DNA of 64,000 nucleotides from Enterobacter cloacae complex sp. ECNIH7 (GCF_002208095.1 NZ_CP017990.1:3224001-3288000); one strand, 5' to 3'; positions 27,888 to 38,122 are shown, numbered from the stretch's first letter. Program-made: numbers and translations. Notes: generated from the sequence alone by a model not told the origin.

Positions 27888-30800
27888 GTGAAGTTTTTCG
27901 CCCTCTTCATTTATCGCCCGGTGGCGACGATATTAATCTCGCTCGCCATTACACTCTGCGGCGTGCTGGGCTTCCGGCTGCTGCCGGTGGCCCCCCTGCC
28001 GCAGGTGGATTTCCCGGTGATCATGGTCAGCGCCTCGCTGCCGGGCGCGTCACCGGAGACCATGGCCTCGTCGGTTGCCACGCCGCTGGAGCGTTCGCTC
28101 GGGCGGATTGCGGGGGTCAACGAGATGACCTCCAGCAGCTCGCTGGGCAGCACGCGCATCATTCTGGAGTTCAGCTTCGACCGGGATATCAACGGCGCGG
28201 CGCGCGACGTGCAGGCGGCCATCAACGCCGCACAAAGCCTGCTGCCGAGCGGGATGCCGAGCCGCCCAACCTACCGCAAGGCCAACCCGTCCGATGCGCC
28301 GATCATGATCCTGACGCTGACCTCGGATACGTACTCGCAGGGGCAGCTTTACGACTTTGCGTCTACCCAGCTGGCGCAGACCATCTCACAAATTAACGGC
28401 GTCGGTGACGTGAGCGTCGGCGGGAGCTCCCTGCCCGCCGTGCGCGTGGGCCTAAACCCGCAGGCGCTGTTCAACCAGGGCGTGTCGCTGGATGACGTGC
28501 GCTCCGCCATCAGCACGGCCAACGTCCGCAAACCGCAGGGGGCGATTGAGGACGGCAGCCACCGCTGGCAGATCCACACTAACGACGAGCTGAAAACCGC
28601 CGCGGAATATCAGCCGCTCATTATTCACTACAACAACGGCGCGGCGGTGCGCTTGAGCGACGTTGCCAGCGTTACCGACTCGGTGCAGGACGTGCGCAAC
28701 GCCGGGATGACCAACGCGAAACCGGCCATTCTGCTGATGATCCGCAAGCTGCCGGAAGCGAACATTATTGAGACGGTGAACAGCATTCGCGCCCGTCTTC
28801 CGGACCTGCAGGAGACCATCCCGGCAGCAATCGATCTGCAAATTGCCCAGGATCGCTCCCCGACCATTCGCGCCTCGCTTGAAGAGGTGGAGCAAACGCT
28901 GATTATCTCCGTCGCCCTGGTGATCCTGGTGGTCTTCCTGTTCCTGCGATCCGGCCGCGCGACGCTTATTCCGGCGGTGGCCGTGCCGGTCTCGCTGATC
29001 GGTACCTTTGCCGCCATGTACCTGTGCGGATTTAGCCTCAACAACCTGTCGCTGATGGCCCTGACGATAGCGACGGGCTTCGTGGTGGATGACGCCATCG
29101 TGGTGCTGGAAAACATTTCCCGCCACCTGGAAGCGGGCGTGAAGCCGCTTCAGGCCGCGCTGCAGGGCACGCGCGAGGTGGGCTTTACGGTGCTCTCCAT
29201 GAGCCTGTCGCTGGTGGCGGTATTCCTGCCGCTGCTGCTGATGGGCGGGCTGCCGGGCAGGCTGCTGCGCGAGTTTGCCGTCACCCTCTCCGTCGCCATC
29301 GGGATTTCGCTGGTTATCTCCCTAACGCTGACGCCGATGATGTGCGGCTGGATGCTCAAGCGCAGCAAACCCCATTCGCAGCCGCGCCGCAAAGGCTTTG
29401 GCCGTTTCCTGATGGCGATGCAGGAAGGCTACGGCAAATCGCTGAAGTGGGTGCTGAACCATACGCGGCTGGTTGGCCTGGTGCTGATCGGCACCATCGT
29501 GCTCAACGTCTGGATGTACATCACCATCCCGAAAACGTTCTTCCCGGAGCAGGACACCGGCGTACTGATGGGGGGGATTCAGGCGGACCAGAGCATTTCG
29601 TTCCAGGCGATGCGCGGCAAGCTGCAGGACTTCATGAAGATCATTCGTGAAGACAAAGCCGTGGATAACGTCACCGGCTTTACCGGCGGGTCACGCGTCA
29701 ACAGCGGGATGATGTTTATTACCCTGAAACCGCGCGGCGAGCGCAACGAAACCGCCCAGCAGGTGATTGACCGCCTGCGGGTGAAGCTCGCCAAAGAGCC
29801 GGGGGCAAACCTGTTTTTGATGGCCGTTCAGGATATCCGCGTCGGCGGCCGTCAGGCGAACGCCAGCTATCAGTACACGTTGCTCTCGGACGATTTAGCC
29901 GCCCTGCGGGAGTGGGAGCCGAAGATCCGCAAGGCGCTGGCCGCCCTGCCGCAGCTGGCGGACGTCAACTCCGATCAGCAGGATAACGGCGCCGAGATGG
30001 CCCTGACCTACGACCGCGAAACCATGTCGCGGCTGGGCATTAACGTTGAAGCCGCCAACAGCCTGCTGAACAACGCCTTCGGCCAGCGCGAGATCTCCAC
30101 CATCTACCAGCCGATGAACCAGTATAAGGTGGTGATGGAGGTCGATCCGCGCTACACCCAGGACATCAGCGCCCTGGACAAAATGTTTGTGATTAACAAC
30201 GACGGCAAGGCGATTCCGCTCTCCTACTTTGCCAGCTGGCAGCCGGCCAACGCGCCGCTGTCGGTGAACCACCAGGGGCTATCGGCGGCGTCGACTATCT
30301 CCTTTAACCTGCCCGCCGGTTCGTCGCTTTCTGAAGCCAGCGACGCAATTAACCGCGCGATGACGCAGCTTGGCGTGCCGTCCACCGTGCGCGGTAGCTT
30401 TGCCGGCACCGCGCAGGTGTTTCAGGAGACGATGAATTCGCAGGTGATTTTGATTCTGGCCGCCATCGCCACGGTTTATATTGTGCTGGGCGTGCTGTAC
30501 GAGAGCTACGTTCACCCGCTGACCATTCTCTCGACGCTGCCGTCGGCGGGCGTTGGGGCGCTGCTGGCGCTGGAGCTGTTCGGCGCGCCGTTCAGCCTGA
30601 TCGCGCTCATCGGAATCATGCTGTTGATCGGCATCGTGAAGAAAAACGCGATCATGATGGTCGACTTCGCGCTGGACGCCCAGCGCAACGGCAATCTATC
30701 GCCGGAAGAGGCGATCTTCCAGGCCTGCCTGCTGCGTTTTCGTCCGATCATGATGACCACCCTGGCGGCGCTGTTTGGCACGCTGCCGCTGGTTATCTCG

Positions 30801-30965
30801 GGCGGCGACGGCTCCGAGCTGCGCCAGCCGCTGGGGATCACCATTGTCGGCGGCCTGGTCATGAGCCAGCTGCTGACGCTGTACACCACGCCGGTGGTCT
30901 ATCTGTTCTTCGACCGCCTGCGGCTGCGCTTCTCGCGTAAAAACAGAACCACGGTGACCGATTAA
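27888..30965 (+). CDS. mdtC: RND efflux pump subunit MdtC
   Basis: A 1025-residue RND transporter, paralogue and partner of MdtB. It starts with GTG at 27888 directly after the mdtB TAA, with the ribosome-binding segment GAGGAGG inside the mdtB end. The motifs [14 protein letters not shown] and [17 protein letters not shown] mark the two membrane halves. In E. coli MdtC is the substrate-translocating subunit. Its TAA abuts the mdtD ATG. Confidence 0.97.
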   Translation: MKFFALFIYRPVATILISLAITLCGVLGFRLLPVAPLPQVDFPVIMVSASLPGASPETMASSVATPLERSLGRIAGVNEMTSSSSLGSTRIILEFSFDRDINGAARDVQAAINAAQSLLPSGMPSRPTYRKANPSDAPIMILTLTSDTYSQGQLYDFASTQLAQTISQINGVGDVSVGGSSLPAVRVGLNPQALFNQGVSLDDVRSAISTANVRKPQGAIEDGSHRWQIHTNDELKTAAEYQPLIIHYNNGAAVRLSDVASVTDSVQDVRNAGMTNAKPAILLMIRKLPEANIIETVNSIRARLPDLQETIPAAIDLQIAQDRSPTIRASLEEVEQTLIISVALVILVVFLFLRSGRATLIPAVAVPVSLIGTFAAMYLCGFSLNNLSLMALTIATGFVVDDAIVVLENISRHLEAGVKPLQAALQGTREVGFTVLSMSLSLVAVFLPLLLMGGLPGRLLREFAVTLSVAIGISLVISLTLTPMMCGWMLKRSKPHSQPRRKGFGRFLMAMQEGYGKSLKWVLNHTRLVGLVLIGTIVLNVWMYITIPKTFFPEQDTGVLMGGIQADQSISFQAMRGKLQDFMKIIREDKAVDNVTGFTGGSRVNSGMMFITLKPRGERNETAQQVIDRLRVKLAKEPGANLFLMAVQDIRVGGRQANASYQYTLLSDDLAALREWEPKIRKALAALPQLADVNSDQQDNGAEMALTYDRETMSRLGINVEAANSLLNNAFGQREISTIYQPMNQYKVVMEVDPRYTQDISALDKMFVINNDGKAIPLSYFASWQPANAPLSVNHQGLSAASTISFNLPAGSSLSEASDAINRAMTQLGVPSTVRGSFAGTAQVFQETMNSQVILILAAIATVYIVLGVLYESYVHPLTILSTLPSAGVGALLALELFGAPFSLIALIGIMLLIGIVKKNAIMMVDFALDAQRNGNLSPEEAIFQACLLRFRPIMMTTLAALFGTLPLVISGGDGSELRQPLGITIVGGLVMSQLLTLYTTPVVYLFFDRLRLRFSRKNRTTVTD

Positions 30966-32381
30966 ATGACCGATCTCCCCGCTAACGTTCGCTGGCAGCT
31001 ATGGATAGTCGCTTTCGGCTTCTTTATGCAGTCGCTGGATACGACCATCGTCAACACCGCCCTCCCCTCCATGGCGAAAAGCCTGGGGGAGAGCCCGCTG
31101 CATATGCATATGGTGATTGTCTCCTACGTGCTGACGGTAGCCGTCATGCTGCCAGCCAGCGGCTGGCTGGCGGACAAAGTGGGCGTGCGGAATATCTTCT
31201 TTACCGCCATCGTGCTGTTTACCACCGGCTCGCTGTTTTGCGCCCAGGCCAACACCCTCGACCAGCTGGTGATGGCGCGCGTTCTGCAGGGCGTCGGCGG
31301 GGCGATGATGGTCCCTGTCGGGCGGCTAACGGTGATGAAGATCGTGCCGCGCGAGCAGTACATGGCGGCGATGACCTTTGTGACCCTGCCCGGTCAGGTG
31401 GGGCCGCTCCTGGGCCCGGCGCTCGGCGGCATTCTGGTGGAGTACGCCTCCTGGCACTGGATCTTCTTAATCAATCTTCCTGTTGGCATCATCGGCGCCA
31501 TCGCCACCCTGACGCTGATGCCGAACTACAAAATGCAGACGCGGCGCTTTGATTTCTTTGGCTTTATCCTGCTGGCGGCGGGCATGGCCACGCTTACCCT
31601 GGCGCTCGAAGGGCAAAAAGGGCTGGGGATTTCGCCCCTGACGCTGGGGATGCTGGTCGTTATCGGCATCACCGCCATTCTGTGGTATCTGCGGCATGCC
31701 AGAGGTAACGATAAGGCGCTGTTCAGCCTGAACTTGTTTAAAAACCCTACCTATCGCCTTGGCCTGTTCGGCAGCTTCGCCGGGCGCGTCGGCAGCGGCA
31801 TGCTGCCGTTTATGACGCCCGTTTTCCTGCAAATCGGAATGGGATTTTCGCCGTTCCACGCGGGCCTGATGATGATCCCGATGGTGCTCGGCAGCATGGG
31901 AATGAAGCGCATCGTGGTGCAGGTGGTGAACCGCTTTGGCTATCGTCGCGTGCTGGTGACCGCCACGCTGGGGCTGGCGCTGGTGAGTCTGCTGTTTATG
32001 GCCGTGGCGCTGATGGGCTGGTACTACGTTCTGCCGCTGGTGCTGTTCTGCCAGGGGATCGTCAACTCCATGCGCTTCTCGTCGATGAATACCCTGACGC
32101 TGAAGGACCTGCCGGACGATCTGGCAAGCAGCGGCAACAGCCTGCTGTCGATGATCATGCAGCTTTCGATGAGCGTCGGGGTGACCATCGCGGGTTTACT
32201 GCTCGGCATGTACGGCCAGCACCACCTCAGCGTCGACACGCCGGTGGCGCATCAGGTCTTTTTGTATACCTATCTCAGCATGGCGGTCATCATCGCCCTG
32301 CCCGCTTTCATCTTCGCCAGAGTGCCGGATGATACCAGCAAGAACGTCGTGATTAGGCGCGGCAAAAGGAGTGGTTCATGA
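30966..32381 (+). CDS. mdtD: Major facilitator superfamily transporter MdtD
   Basis: A 471-residue drug:H+ antiporter-2 type MFS protein with about 13-14 hydrophobic segments. Motif C-like and motif A-like features are visible ([15 protein letters not shown] near the start and [11 protein letters not shown]). It is co-transcribed with mdtABC but not needed for MdtABC drug resistance in E. coli, where iron-citrate export has been proposed. The end overlaps baeS by ATGA. Confidence 0.94.
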   Translation: MTDLPANVRWQLWIVAFGFFMQSLDTTIVNTALPSMAKSLGESPLHMHMVIVSYVLTVAVMLPASGWLADKVGVRNIFFTAIVLFTTGSLFCAQANTLDQLVMARVLQGVGGAMMVPVGRLTVMKIVPREQYMAAMTFVTLPGQVGPLLGPALGGILVEYASWHWIFLINLPVGIIGAIATLTLMPNYKMQTRRFDFFGFILLAAGMATLTLALEGQKGLGISPLTLGMLVVIGITAILWYLRHARGNDKALFSLNLFKNPTYRLGLFGSFAGRVGSGMLPFMTPVFLQIGMGFSPFHAGLMMIPMVLGSMGMKRIVVQVVNRFGYRRVLVTATLGLALVSLLFMAVALMGWYYVLPLVLFCQGIVNSMRFSSMNTLTLKDLPDDLASSGNSLLSMIMQLSMSVGVTIAGLLLGMYGQHHLSVDTPVAHQVFLYTYLSMAVIIALPAFIFARVPDDTSKNVVIRRGKRSGS

Positions 32382-33781
32382 AATTCTGGCGTCCGGGCAT
32401 TACCGGCAAGCTCTTCGTGGCGATATTTGCCACCTGTATTGTCCTGCTGATCACCATGCACTGGGCGGTGCGGATCAGCTTCGAGCGCGGTTTTATTGAT
32501 TACATCAAGCATGGCAATGAACAGCGTTTACAGGGCTTAAGCGATGCGCTGAGTGAACAGTACGCCCAGCACGGCAACTGGCGTTTTCTGCGCAATAACG
32601 ACCGCTTTATTTTCCAGATCCTGCGCTCGCTGGAGCACGATACCGGTGACGATCGCCCGGGGCCGGGCATGCCGCCGCACGGCTGGCGCACCCAGTTCTG
32701 GGTGATTGATCAGGACATGCGCACGCTGGTGGGTCCGCGTGCGCCGATACCGCCGGACGGCACCCGTCGTGCGATTAAAGTCAACAATGCGACAGTCGGC
32801 TGGGTTATCGCCTCTCCGGTGGAGCGCCTGACGCGCAACACCGACATCAACTTTGACCGCCAGCAGCGCCGGACAAGCTGGCTGATTGTCGCCCTCTCCA
32901 CGCTGCTCGCCGCGCTCGCTACCTTCCCGCTGGCGCGCGGCCTGCTCGCCCCGGTGAAACGGCTGGTGGAAGGCACGCACAAGCTGGCCGCCGGGGATTT
33001 CACCACCCGCGTCGATACCCGCAGCCAGGACGAACTGGGCAAGCTGGCGCAGGATTTTAACCAGCTCGCCAGCACGCTGGAGAAGAACCAGCAGATGCGC
33101 CGCGACTTTATGGCCGATATCTCCCACGAGCTGCGCACGCCGCTGGCGGTGCTGCGCGGCGAGCTGGAGGCCATACAGGACGGCGTGCGCCAGTTTACGC
33201 CCGAATCGGTGGCCTCTCTGCAGGCGGAGGTGGGCACGCTCACCAAGCTGGTGGACGATCTCCACCAGCTCTCCATGTCCGACGAAGGCGCGCTGGCCTA
33301 CCAGAAGGCGCCGGTAGACGTGATTAACATTCTGGAAGTGATCAGCGGCGCGTTCCGCGAGCGGTTTGCCAGCCGCAACCTGAAAATCGACCTTTCCCTG
33401 CCGGACAGCGCGGTGGTATTCGGCGACAAAGACCGGCTGATGCAGCTGTTCAATAACCTGCTGGAAAACAGCCTGCGCTACACCGACAGCGGCGGCGGGC
33501 TACATATCTCCGGCAGGCAGGAAAACGGGCGCTTTGCCCTCACCTTCGCGGATTCCGCCCCAGGCGTGCAGGACGCGCAGCTGGAAAAACTGTTTGAACG
33601 TTTCTACCGTACCGAAGGCTCCCGCAACCGCGCCAGCGGCGGCTCCGGCCTGGGGCTGGCGATTTGCGTTAACATCGTCGAGGCGCATAATGGCACGATC
33701 CGCGCCGCCCATTCGCCTTTTGGCGGGGTTAGCATTACAGTAGAGTTACCTCTGGAACGGGATTTATCGAGAGAAGTATGA
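32378..33781 (+). CDS. baeS: Envelope stress sensor histidine kinase BaeS
   Basis: A 467-residue inner-membrane sensor kinase. The first membrane helix is at about residues 10-30 and the second at about 168-188, with a periplasmic sensor between them. A HAMP domain follows (about 189-241). The H-box [12 protein letters not shown] has phospho-accepting His250. The ATPase domain shows N ([10 protein letters not shown]), G1 and G2 (GSGLGLAI) boxes. With BaeR it responds to envelope damage, indole and flavonoids. It is coupled to mdtD and baeR by 4 bp overlaps. Confidence 0.97.
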   Translation: MKFWRPGITGKLFVAIFATCIVLLITMHWAVRISFERGFIDYIKHGNEQRLQGLSDALSEQYAQHGNWRFLRNNDRFIFQILRSLEHDTGDDRPGPGMPPHGWRTQFWVIDQDMRTLVGPRAPIPPDGTRRAIKVNNATVGWVIASPVERLTRNTDINFDRQQRRTSWLIVALSTLLAALATFPLARGLLAPVKRLVEGTHKLAAGDFTTRVDTRSQDELGKLAQDFNQLASTLEKNQQMRRDFMADISHELRTPLAVLRGELEAIQDGVRQFTPESVASLQAEVGTLTKLVDDLHQLSMSDEGALAYQKAPVDVINILEVISGAFRERFASRNLKIDLSLPDSAVVFGDKDRLMQLFNNLLENSLRYTDSGGGLHISGRQENGRFALTFADSAPGVQDAQLEKLFERFYRTEGSRNRASGGSGLGLAICVNIVEAHNGTIRAAHSPFGGVSITVELPLERDLSREV

Positions 33782-34500
33782 CCGAGTTACCGATTGACGA
33801 AAACACGCCGCGCATTTTGATCGTCGAAGACGAACCCAAGCTGGGACAGCTGCTGATCGACTATTTACGTGCGGCCAGCTACGCTCCATCGCTAATCAGC
33901 CACGGCGACCAGGTGCTGCCATACGTGCGCCAGACCCCGCCGGATCTGATCCTGCTTGATTTAATGCTGCCGGGCGTTGACGGGCTGACCCTGTGCCGGG
34001 AAATTCGTCGCTTCTCCGACGTGCCGATCGTCATGGTCACCGCCAAAATTGAAGAGATTGACCGCCTGCTGGGGCTCGAAATTGGCGCGGACGATTACAT
34101 CTGCAAGCCCTACAGCCCGCGTGAAGTAGTCGCCCGCGTGAAAACCATTCTCCGCCGCTGCAGGCCGCAGCGCGAGCTTCAGGTGCTGGACGCCGAAAGC
34201 CCGCTGATTGTCGACGAAAGCCGCTTCCAGGCGAGCTGGCGCAGCAAGCTGCTGGACCTGACGCCTGCCGAGTTCCGCCTGCTGAAAACCCTCTCCCACG
34301 AGCCGGGAAAAGTCTTCTCCCGCGAACAGCTGCTGAACCACCTGTATGACGATTACCGCGTCGTCACCGACCGCACCATCGACAGCCATATCAAAAACCT
34401 GCGCCGCAAGCTGGAGGCGCTGGACGCCGAGCAGTCGTTTATTCGCGCGGTGTATGGCGTGGGGTATCGCTGGGAAGCGGATGCATGCAGGATTGCCTAG
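33778..34500 (+). CDS. baeR: Envelope stress response regulator BaeR
   Basis: A 240-residue OmpR/PhoB-type regulator. The receiver domain has acidic residues in VEDEPK, the phospho-acceptor Asp61 in ILLDLMLPG and the conserved Lys in CKPYSPRE. The C-terminal winged helix ends in [17 protein letters not shown] and VYGVGYRWE. It activates mdtABCD and spy in E. coli, so the operon is likely autoregulated through the promoter before mdtA. Confidence 0.97.
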   Translation: MTELPIDENTPRILIVEDEPKLGQLLIDYLRAASYAPSLISHGDQVLPYVRQTPPDLILLDLMLPGVDGLTLCREIRRFSDVPIVMVTAKIEEIDRLLGLEIGADDYICKPYSPREVVARVKTILRRCRPQRELQVLDAESPLIVDESRFQASWRSKLLDLTPAEFRLLKTLSHEPGKVFSREQLLNHLYDDYRVVTDRTIDSHIKNLRRKLEALDAEQSFIRAVYGVGYRWEADACRIA

Positions 34501-34520
34501 TCATCCGCGGGTCAATGCAG

Positions 34521-34548
34521 GCCGGGTAAGGCGAAGCCGTCACCCGGC
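34521..34548. repeat. REP-type palindrome, baeR-trhP gap
   Basis: A 28 bp imperfect palindrome with arms GCCGGGTAAGGCGAAGCC and CACCCGGC, the classical enterobacterial REP/BIME unit, 20 bp after the baeR stop. It probably stabilises or ends the mdt-bae transcript. Confidence 0.8.
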
Positions 34549-34668
34549 ACAATAACTTTACCTCCCTGCCCCGCAGCGCTACAATGCCCGCCCTTAAAGT
34601 GGGGGATCTCCCCTTACCGCTGCACCTGGTGCACGCGGATCTGACCTGTCATCAGAACGAGAACAAAC

Positions 34669-36030
34669 ATGTTTAAACCGGAACTCCTTTCCCCGGCGGG
34701 AACGCTGCAAAATATGCGTTACGCTTTCGCCTATGGTGCCGACGCCGTTTACGCGGGCCAGCCGCGCTACTCGCTGCGCGTGCGTAACAACGAATTCAAC
34801 CACGAGAACCTGCAGCTCGGCATCAACGAAGCGCATGCCCTGGGCAAGAAATTCTACGTGGTCGTGAACATCGCGCCGCACAACGCCAAGCTGAAAACGT
34901 TCATCCGCGACCTGAAGCCGGTGGTGGGTATGGGGCCGGACGCGCTGATCATGTCGGACCCGGGTTTAATCATGCTGGTTCGGGAGAACTTCCCGGAGAT
35001 GGATATTCACCTCTCCGTCCAGGCTAACGCCGTCAACTGGGCGACGGTGAAGTTCTGGAAGCAGATGGGGCTGACCCGCGTCATTCTGTCCCGAGAGCTT
35101 TCGCTGGAAGAGATCGAAGAAATCCGCACCCAGGTGCCGGATATGGAAATCGAAATCTTCGTTCACGGCGCGCTGTGCATGGCCTACTCCGGCCGCTGCC
35201 TGCTCTCCGGCTATATCAACAAGCGCGACCCGAACCAGGGCACCTGCACCAACGCCTGCCGCTGGGAATATAACGTCCAGGAAGGCAAAGAGGATGACGT
35301 CGGCAACATCGTGCATAAGCACGAGCCGATCCCGGTGACCAACGTCGAGCCTACGCTGGGCATCGGCGCGCCAACCGACAGCGTGTTTATGATTGAAGAA
35401 GCCAAACGCCCGGGCGAGTACATGACCGCCTTTGAAGACGAGCACGGCACCTACATCATGAACTCGAAAGATCTGCGCGCCATCGCCCACGTCGAGCGTC
35501 TGACCCAGATGGGCGTGCACTCTCTGAAGATCGAAGGCCGCACCAAATCCTATTACTACTGCGCGCGTACCGCGCAGGTGTACCGCAAAGCCATCGACGA
35601 TGCGGCGGCCGGTAAACCATTCGATACCAGCCTGCTGGAAACTCTGGAAGGCCTGGCGCACCGCGGCTATACCGAAGGCTTCCTGCGTCGTCATACCCAT
35701 GACGACTACCAGAACTACGAGCATGGCTACTCCGTTTCCGAGCGCCAGCAGTTTGTCGGCGACTTCACCGGCGAGCGCAAAGGCGCGCTGGCGGCCGTGG
35801 CGGTGAAAAACAAATTCACCAAAGGCGACAGCCTGGAACTGATGACCCCGCAGGGCAACATGAACTTTACGCTGGAGCATCTGGAAAACGGCAAAGGCGA
35901 AGCGATTGACGTGGCGCCGGGTGACGGTCATACCGTCTGGCTGCCGGTTCCGGAAGAGGTGGAGCTGAAGTTCGCGCTGCTGATGCGTAACTTCAACGGT
36001 GAAAGCACCCGAAACCCACACGGCAAATAG
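34669..36030 (+). CDS. trhP: tRNA hydroxylation protein TrhP (YegQ, U32 family)
   Basis: A 453-residue member of the U32 'peptidase' family. In E. coli it is needed, with prephenate-dependent chemistry, for hydroxylation of uridine 34 in tRNAs that carry cmo5U or mcmo5U. The U32 signature EIFVHGALCMAYSGRCLLS lies at about residues 162-180. Its Cys residues and the nearby CTNACRWEY motif are the likely Fe-S ligands. The length equals the E. coli protein. It stands alone between the baeSR operon and cyaR. Confidence 0.95.
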   Translation: MFKPELLSPAGTLQNMRYAFAYGADAVYAGQPRYSLRVRNNEFNHENLQLGINEAHALGKKFYVVVNIAPHNAKLKTFIRDLKPVVGMGPDALIMSDPGLIMLVRENFPEMDIHLSVQANAVNWATVKFWKQMGLTRVILSRELSLEEIEEIRTQVPDMEIEIFVHGALCMAYSGRCLLSGYINKRDPNQGTCTNACRWEYNVQEGKEDDVGNIVHKHEPIPVTNVEPTLGIGAPTDSVFMIEEAKRPGEYMTAFEDEHGTYIMNSKDLRAIAHVERLTQMGVHSLKIEGRTKSYYYCARTAQVYRKAIDDAAAGKPFDTSLLETLEGLAHRGYTEGFLRRHTHDDYQNYEHGYSVSERQQFVGDFTGERKGALAAVAVKNKFTKGDSLELMTPQGNMNFTLEHLENGKGEAIDVAPGDGHTVWLPVPEEVELKFALLMRNFNGESTRNPHGK

Positions 36031-36065
36031 TTAATCAGGGAAATTTTTTCGCGCTGGGATAATTC

Positions 36066-36108
36066 TTAGAATCGGATCACATACCGCTTCGTTCAATACG
36101 GGTATTAT
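36066..36108 (+). promoter_or_regulatory. CRP-type promoter of cyaR
   Basis: TTAGAATCGGATCACA at 36066-36081 fits the CRP consensus TGTGA-N6-TCACA with a strong right half. Its centre is 41.5 bp upstream of the expected RNA start at 36115, the spacing of a class II CRP site. A -10 element TATTAT is at 36103-36108. CRP-cAMP activation of cyaR is known in E. coli and Salmonella. Confidence 0.85.
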
Positions 36109-36114
36109 CCCCCC

Positions 36115-36200
36115 GCTGAAAAACATAACCCATAAATGCTAGCTGTACCAGGAACCACCTCCTTAGCCTGCGTAATCTCCCTTACGCGGGCTTATTTTTT
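36115..36200 (+). ncRNA. cyaR: Hfq-binding small RNA CyaR (RyeE)
   Basis: An 86 nt sequence almost identical to enterobacterial CyaR. It has the 5' stem region GCTGAAAAACATAACC, the conserved seed ACCAGGAACCACCTCCTTAG that pairs with ribosome-binding sites such as ompX, luxS and nadE, and the terminator hairpin GCCTGCGTAA/TTACGCGGGC followed by TTATTTTTT. It is one base shorter than the E. coli RNA in the A-run before TGCTAGC. The terminator also matches the P2-type attachment core (see the separate entry). Confidence 0.95.
36174..36200. other. P2-type phage attachment core within the CyaR terminator
   Basis: The reverse complement of these 27 bp matches the known P2 attachment core (it begins AAAAAATAAGCCCG and ends GTAAGGGAGATT), with one difference that is compensatory in the terminator stem (CGC instead of CAC). 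In E. coli the P2 preferred site lies at this sRNA terminator. A partial direct copy occurs at 38105-38122. Confidence 0.7.
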
Positions 36201-36358
36201 GCCCCATTCAGTCCACTTATTAAAAATCAAATTGCGTAGCCCCACCAAATGAAGGGTGTTGATTCGCGACAGCGTCTGCTGGAATATCTTTTACGAAAAT
36301 CGGGCGGGTATATGATATCCATCACAATTTTCATTGGATCAGGCAGGATGGAGCGTTA

Positions 36359-36374
36359 TTAGGATCATTCCTAA
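36359..36374. promoter_or_regulatory. Palindromic operator-like site, RcsB-type, upstream of the putative effector gene
   Basis: TTAGGATCATTCCTAA is a perfect inverted repeat with 6-bp arms (7 bp when the flanking A and T are included). It resembles RcsB/RcsAB boxes, which share the TTAGGA and TTCCTAA halves. It ends 72 bp before the start codon at 36447, a suitable place for an activator. The assignment to Rcs is a guess from the motif. Confidence 0.4.
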
Positions 36375-36446
36375 TTCCCGTCCACAACATGCCCTTTACT
36401 CTTGATTTCTTAGCGATATACGATTTCACACGGACGGAGAGACGAC

Positions 36447-37412
36447 ATGACATTTCCTGGTCAGATTTCAAAGGATATTCCGGATTACGAACTTGCACGC
36501 AGTCTGGGTCTTGCCTCCGGCGGGGATATAAATTTCACCGCCCTTGCCAGTCAGTTGGACTGTAGCCGAAACTTTAGTCAGGTTGGGATCATCTACTCAG
36601 ACGGTGCGCGTCAGTGGTTAGTAAGGCCCTCAAGGCGGATTGCGACGCCAAACGAAAGCTCGGTAAGTCATGTCATCATTACGAAAGTAAATGCCTCATC
36701 AAATAATCCCATCCAGGCAACGACGACGACGATTCAGTCACCGTCATTAGCGACTGAAATAGGTTCTACGGCGATTTCTTGCGGAGCTGCCATTCTTACT
36801 GTCGTCCTTGCTGCAGGTGCAGGTATGGCCATTCCACTCACCGCAGGTTCTTCCGGTGCTGTTGCCGCTGTGATTGTCGCTGGTGGTGTAGCAACAGGTA
36901 TTCAGTGTGCAAACGGGCTTGGCCGCTTGTCACTTATTGCCATGAATCATAATGACTATGTTGCGTGGATGGACTCCCAGGAGTGGTATACCGCAACCAA
37001 TACTGCTCTGGATGCGATTTCTCTTGCCGGGGCAGCTGCAGGTCTAAAAAGCGCTGTATTAACCTACCGCCTTCTTAATCGCTCGACGTCTGAAAGTTTA
37101 CTCTCGTTATTACAAAAAATGAGCCGAGCGGACCGCACGCGGTTAACGGAGGAAATCATTCGTATCCGAAATCCCGGGATCTCTAATTCAGGGGTTAAAG
37201 CAGCGATGAAAGCTGGGGTTTACCCTAAACGTTACCCCTCGGAAGCGCTGCAGCTGCTCTTACAGCGAGAGCTGTTGAATGCTATTTCAAACTCTTCTGC
37301 ATTTGTTGGAAGTGCTGTCTCAGGTACAATTCGGAATCCTCAGAATATTACACAATCTGGTAAATACGTTTTTGGTTTGATTCAGTCTTTTTCATTTACA
37401 GGAAGTTATTGA
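36447..37412 (+). CDS. Putative pore-forming effector with glycine-rich hydrophobic segments (function unproven)
   Basis: A 321-residue protein without a recognised catalytic motif. Residues 1-100 are soluble and Ser/Thr-rich. Residues 105-130 and 133-153 form a hydrophobic Ala/Gly-rich hairpin (ILTVVLAAGAGMAIPL and AVAAVIVAGGVATG). A third apolar stretch is at 186-207 (ALDAISLAGAAAGLKSAVLT). The C-terminal 110 residues are basic and helical. No signal peptide is visible. I recall similar proteins being misnamed 'NAD synthetase' in databases. This glycine-zipper-type layout is seen in small pore-forming effectors of type VI secretion. A good ribosome-binding site (GGAGAG) precedes the ATG. 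GC is clearly lower than in the neighbours. A membrane-protein gene follows by 7 bp, which suggests an effector-immunity pair. This is inference, not identification. Confidence 0.55.
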   Translation: MTFPGQISKDIPDYELARSLGLASGGDINFTALASQLDCSRNFSQVGIIYSDGARQWLVRPSRRIATPNESSVSHVIITKVNASSNNPIQATTTTIQSPSLATEIGSTAISCGAAILTVVLAAGAGMAIPLTAGSSGAVAAVIVAGGVATGIQCANGLGRLSLIAMNHNDYVAWMDSQEWYTATNTALDAISLAGAAAGLKSAVLTYRLLNRSTSESLLSLLQKMSRADRTRLTEEIIRIRNPGISNSGVKAAMKAGVYPKRYPSEALQLLLQRELLNAISNSSAFVGSAVSGTIRNPQNITQSGKYVFGLIQSFSFTGSY

Positions 37413-37419
37413 CCCGGAC

Positions 37420-38025
37420 ATGACAAATTACATCAAGAAGAGCCTTGCATTAAGTGCTGTGATAACAGGTGAAATGGCGACTGACGATCTCCAACGGCTT
37501 GAATCATTGAAAGATCGCTTAAAAGGTCAGTTCGGTGTTCCTGTGGGTGTACATATGACTGGCATACCCTTAGCAATAAGTACCTTACTCACTATTTTTT
37601 GTTACGCTATGCTACAGGTTTCTGTCTGGATGCTGCTATTTCGCCTGCTCGGCTTACCTGAATTTAAGGTAATGATGGGTGTATTCCTTGCAGCAGTGGT
37701 GTATTGCATGATTGTAATGAGCACGATGTTTTTAACTGCCAGAGGGTCCTTAACGGGATATAAACTGCATATTTCTGTCATTACACTGACTGGCTTGATG
37801 AGCATAGTTTATTTTATCTGGACTTGGATTTCGCTTTTATTCGGCTCTGTAGAGAATTACACACCGCAAATAACCTCACTATCAGGATTGGGATTTTTCG
37901 GCCTGAATATCGTGTGGATGAATACGTCAGTCTTTTACCGTTCAATTGCGCTAACGCTACATAATCGGGTGTGGCGTAAACAGTTGAAAATTGAGAACAG
38001 GCAAATGGCAGGGCTCAAACGCTGA
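37420..38025 (+). CDS. Four-helix inner-membrane protein, candidate immunity partner
   Basis: A 201-residue protein of unknown function. The first 45 residues are cytoplasmic-like and charged (LQRLESLKDRLKGQFG). Four membrane helices follow at about 49-77, 83-105, 116-141 and 152-176. The tail is basic (RVWRKQLKIENRQMAGLKR). Its ATG lies 7 bp after the upstream stop, so translation is probably coupled. A small polytopic membrane protein directly behind a hydrophobic, pore-like protein is the usual layout for immunity to a membrane-active toxin. No homology-based name can be given. AT content is high compared with the backbone genes. Confidence 0.55.
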   Translation: MTNYIKKSLALSAVITGEMATDDLQRLESLKDRLKGQFGVPVGVHMTGIPLAISTLLTIFCYAMLQVSVWMLLFRLLGLPEFKVMMGVFLAAVVYCMIVMSTMFLTARGSLTGYKLHISVITLTGLMSIVYFIWTWISLLFGSVENYTPQITSLSGLGFFGLNIVWMNTSVFYRSIALTLHNRVWRKQLKIENRQMAGLKR

Positions 38026-38071
38026 CGGTAAGAATCTTTTGAGCGAAAGCCGTTTAAAGAGTTAACAACAC

Positions 38072-38106
38072 GGGGCACATCTTTCGTTGTAAAGGAGCCC
38101 CTTTTT
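38072..38106 (+). terminator. Terminator after the putative effector-immunity pair
   Basis: Hairpin with outer stem GGGGC/GCCCC and inner stem CTTT/AAAG around CGTTGT, followed by TTTTT. It ends the two-gene unit 47 bp after the second stop and adjoins the att-like repeat. Confidence 0.7.
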
Positions 38107-38122
38107 ACGCGGGATTATTTCT
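38105..38122. repeat. Partial direct copy of the P2-type attachment core
   Basis: TTACGCGGGATTATTTCT matches 16 of 18 bases of 36182-36199 (TTACGCGGGCTTATTTTT) in the same orientation, 1.9 kb downstream. The two copies bracket exactly the two low-GC genes. The copy is imperfect and part of it overlaps a terminator T-run, so chance cannot be fully excluded. Confidence 0.55.

Noticed and set aside
34966..36021. 351-residue open frame antisense to trhP
   Set aside because: Shadow frame, no ribosome-binding site, His/Val-rich product without motifs.
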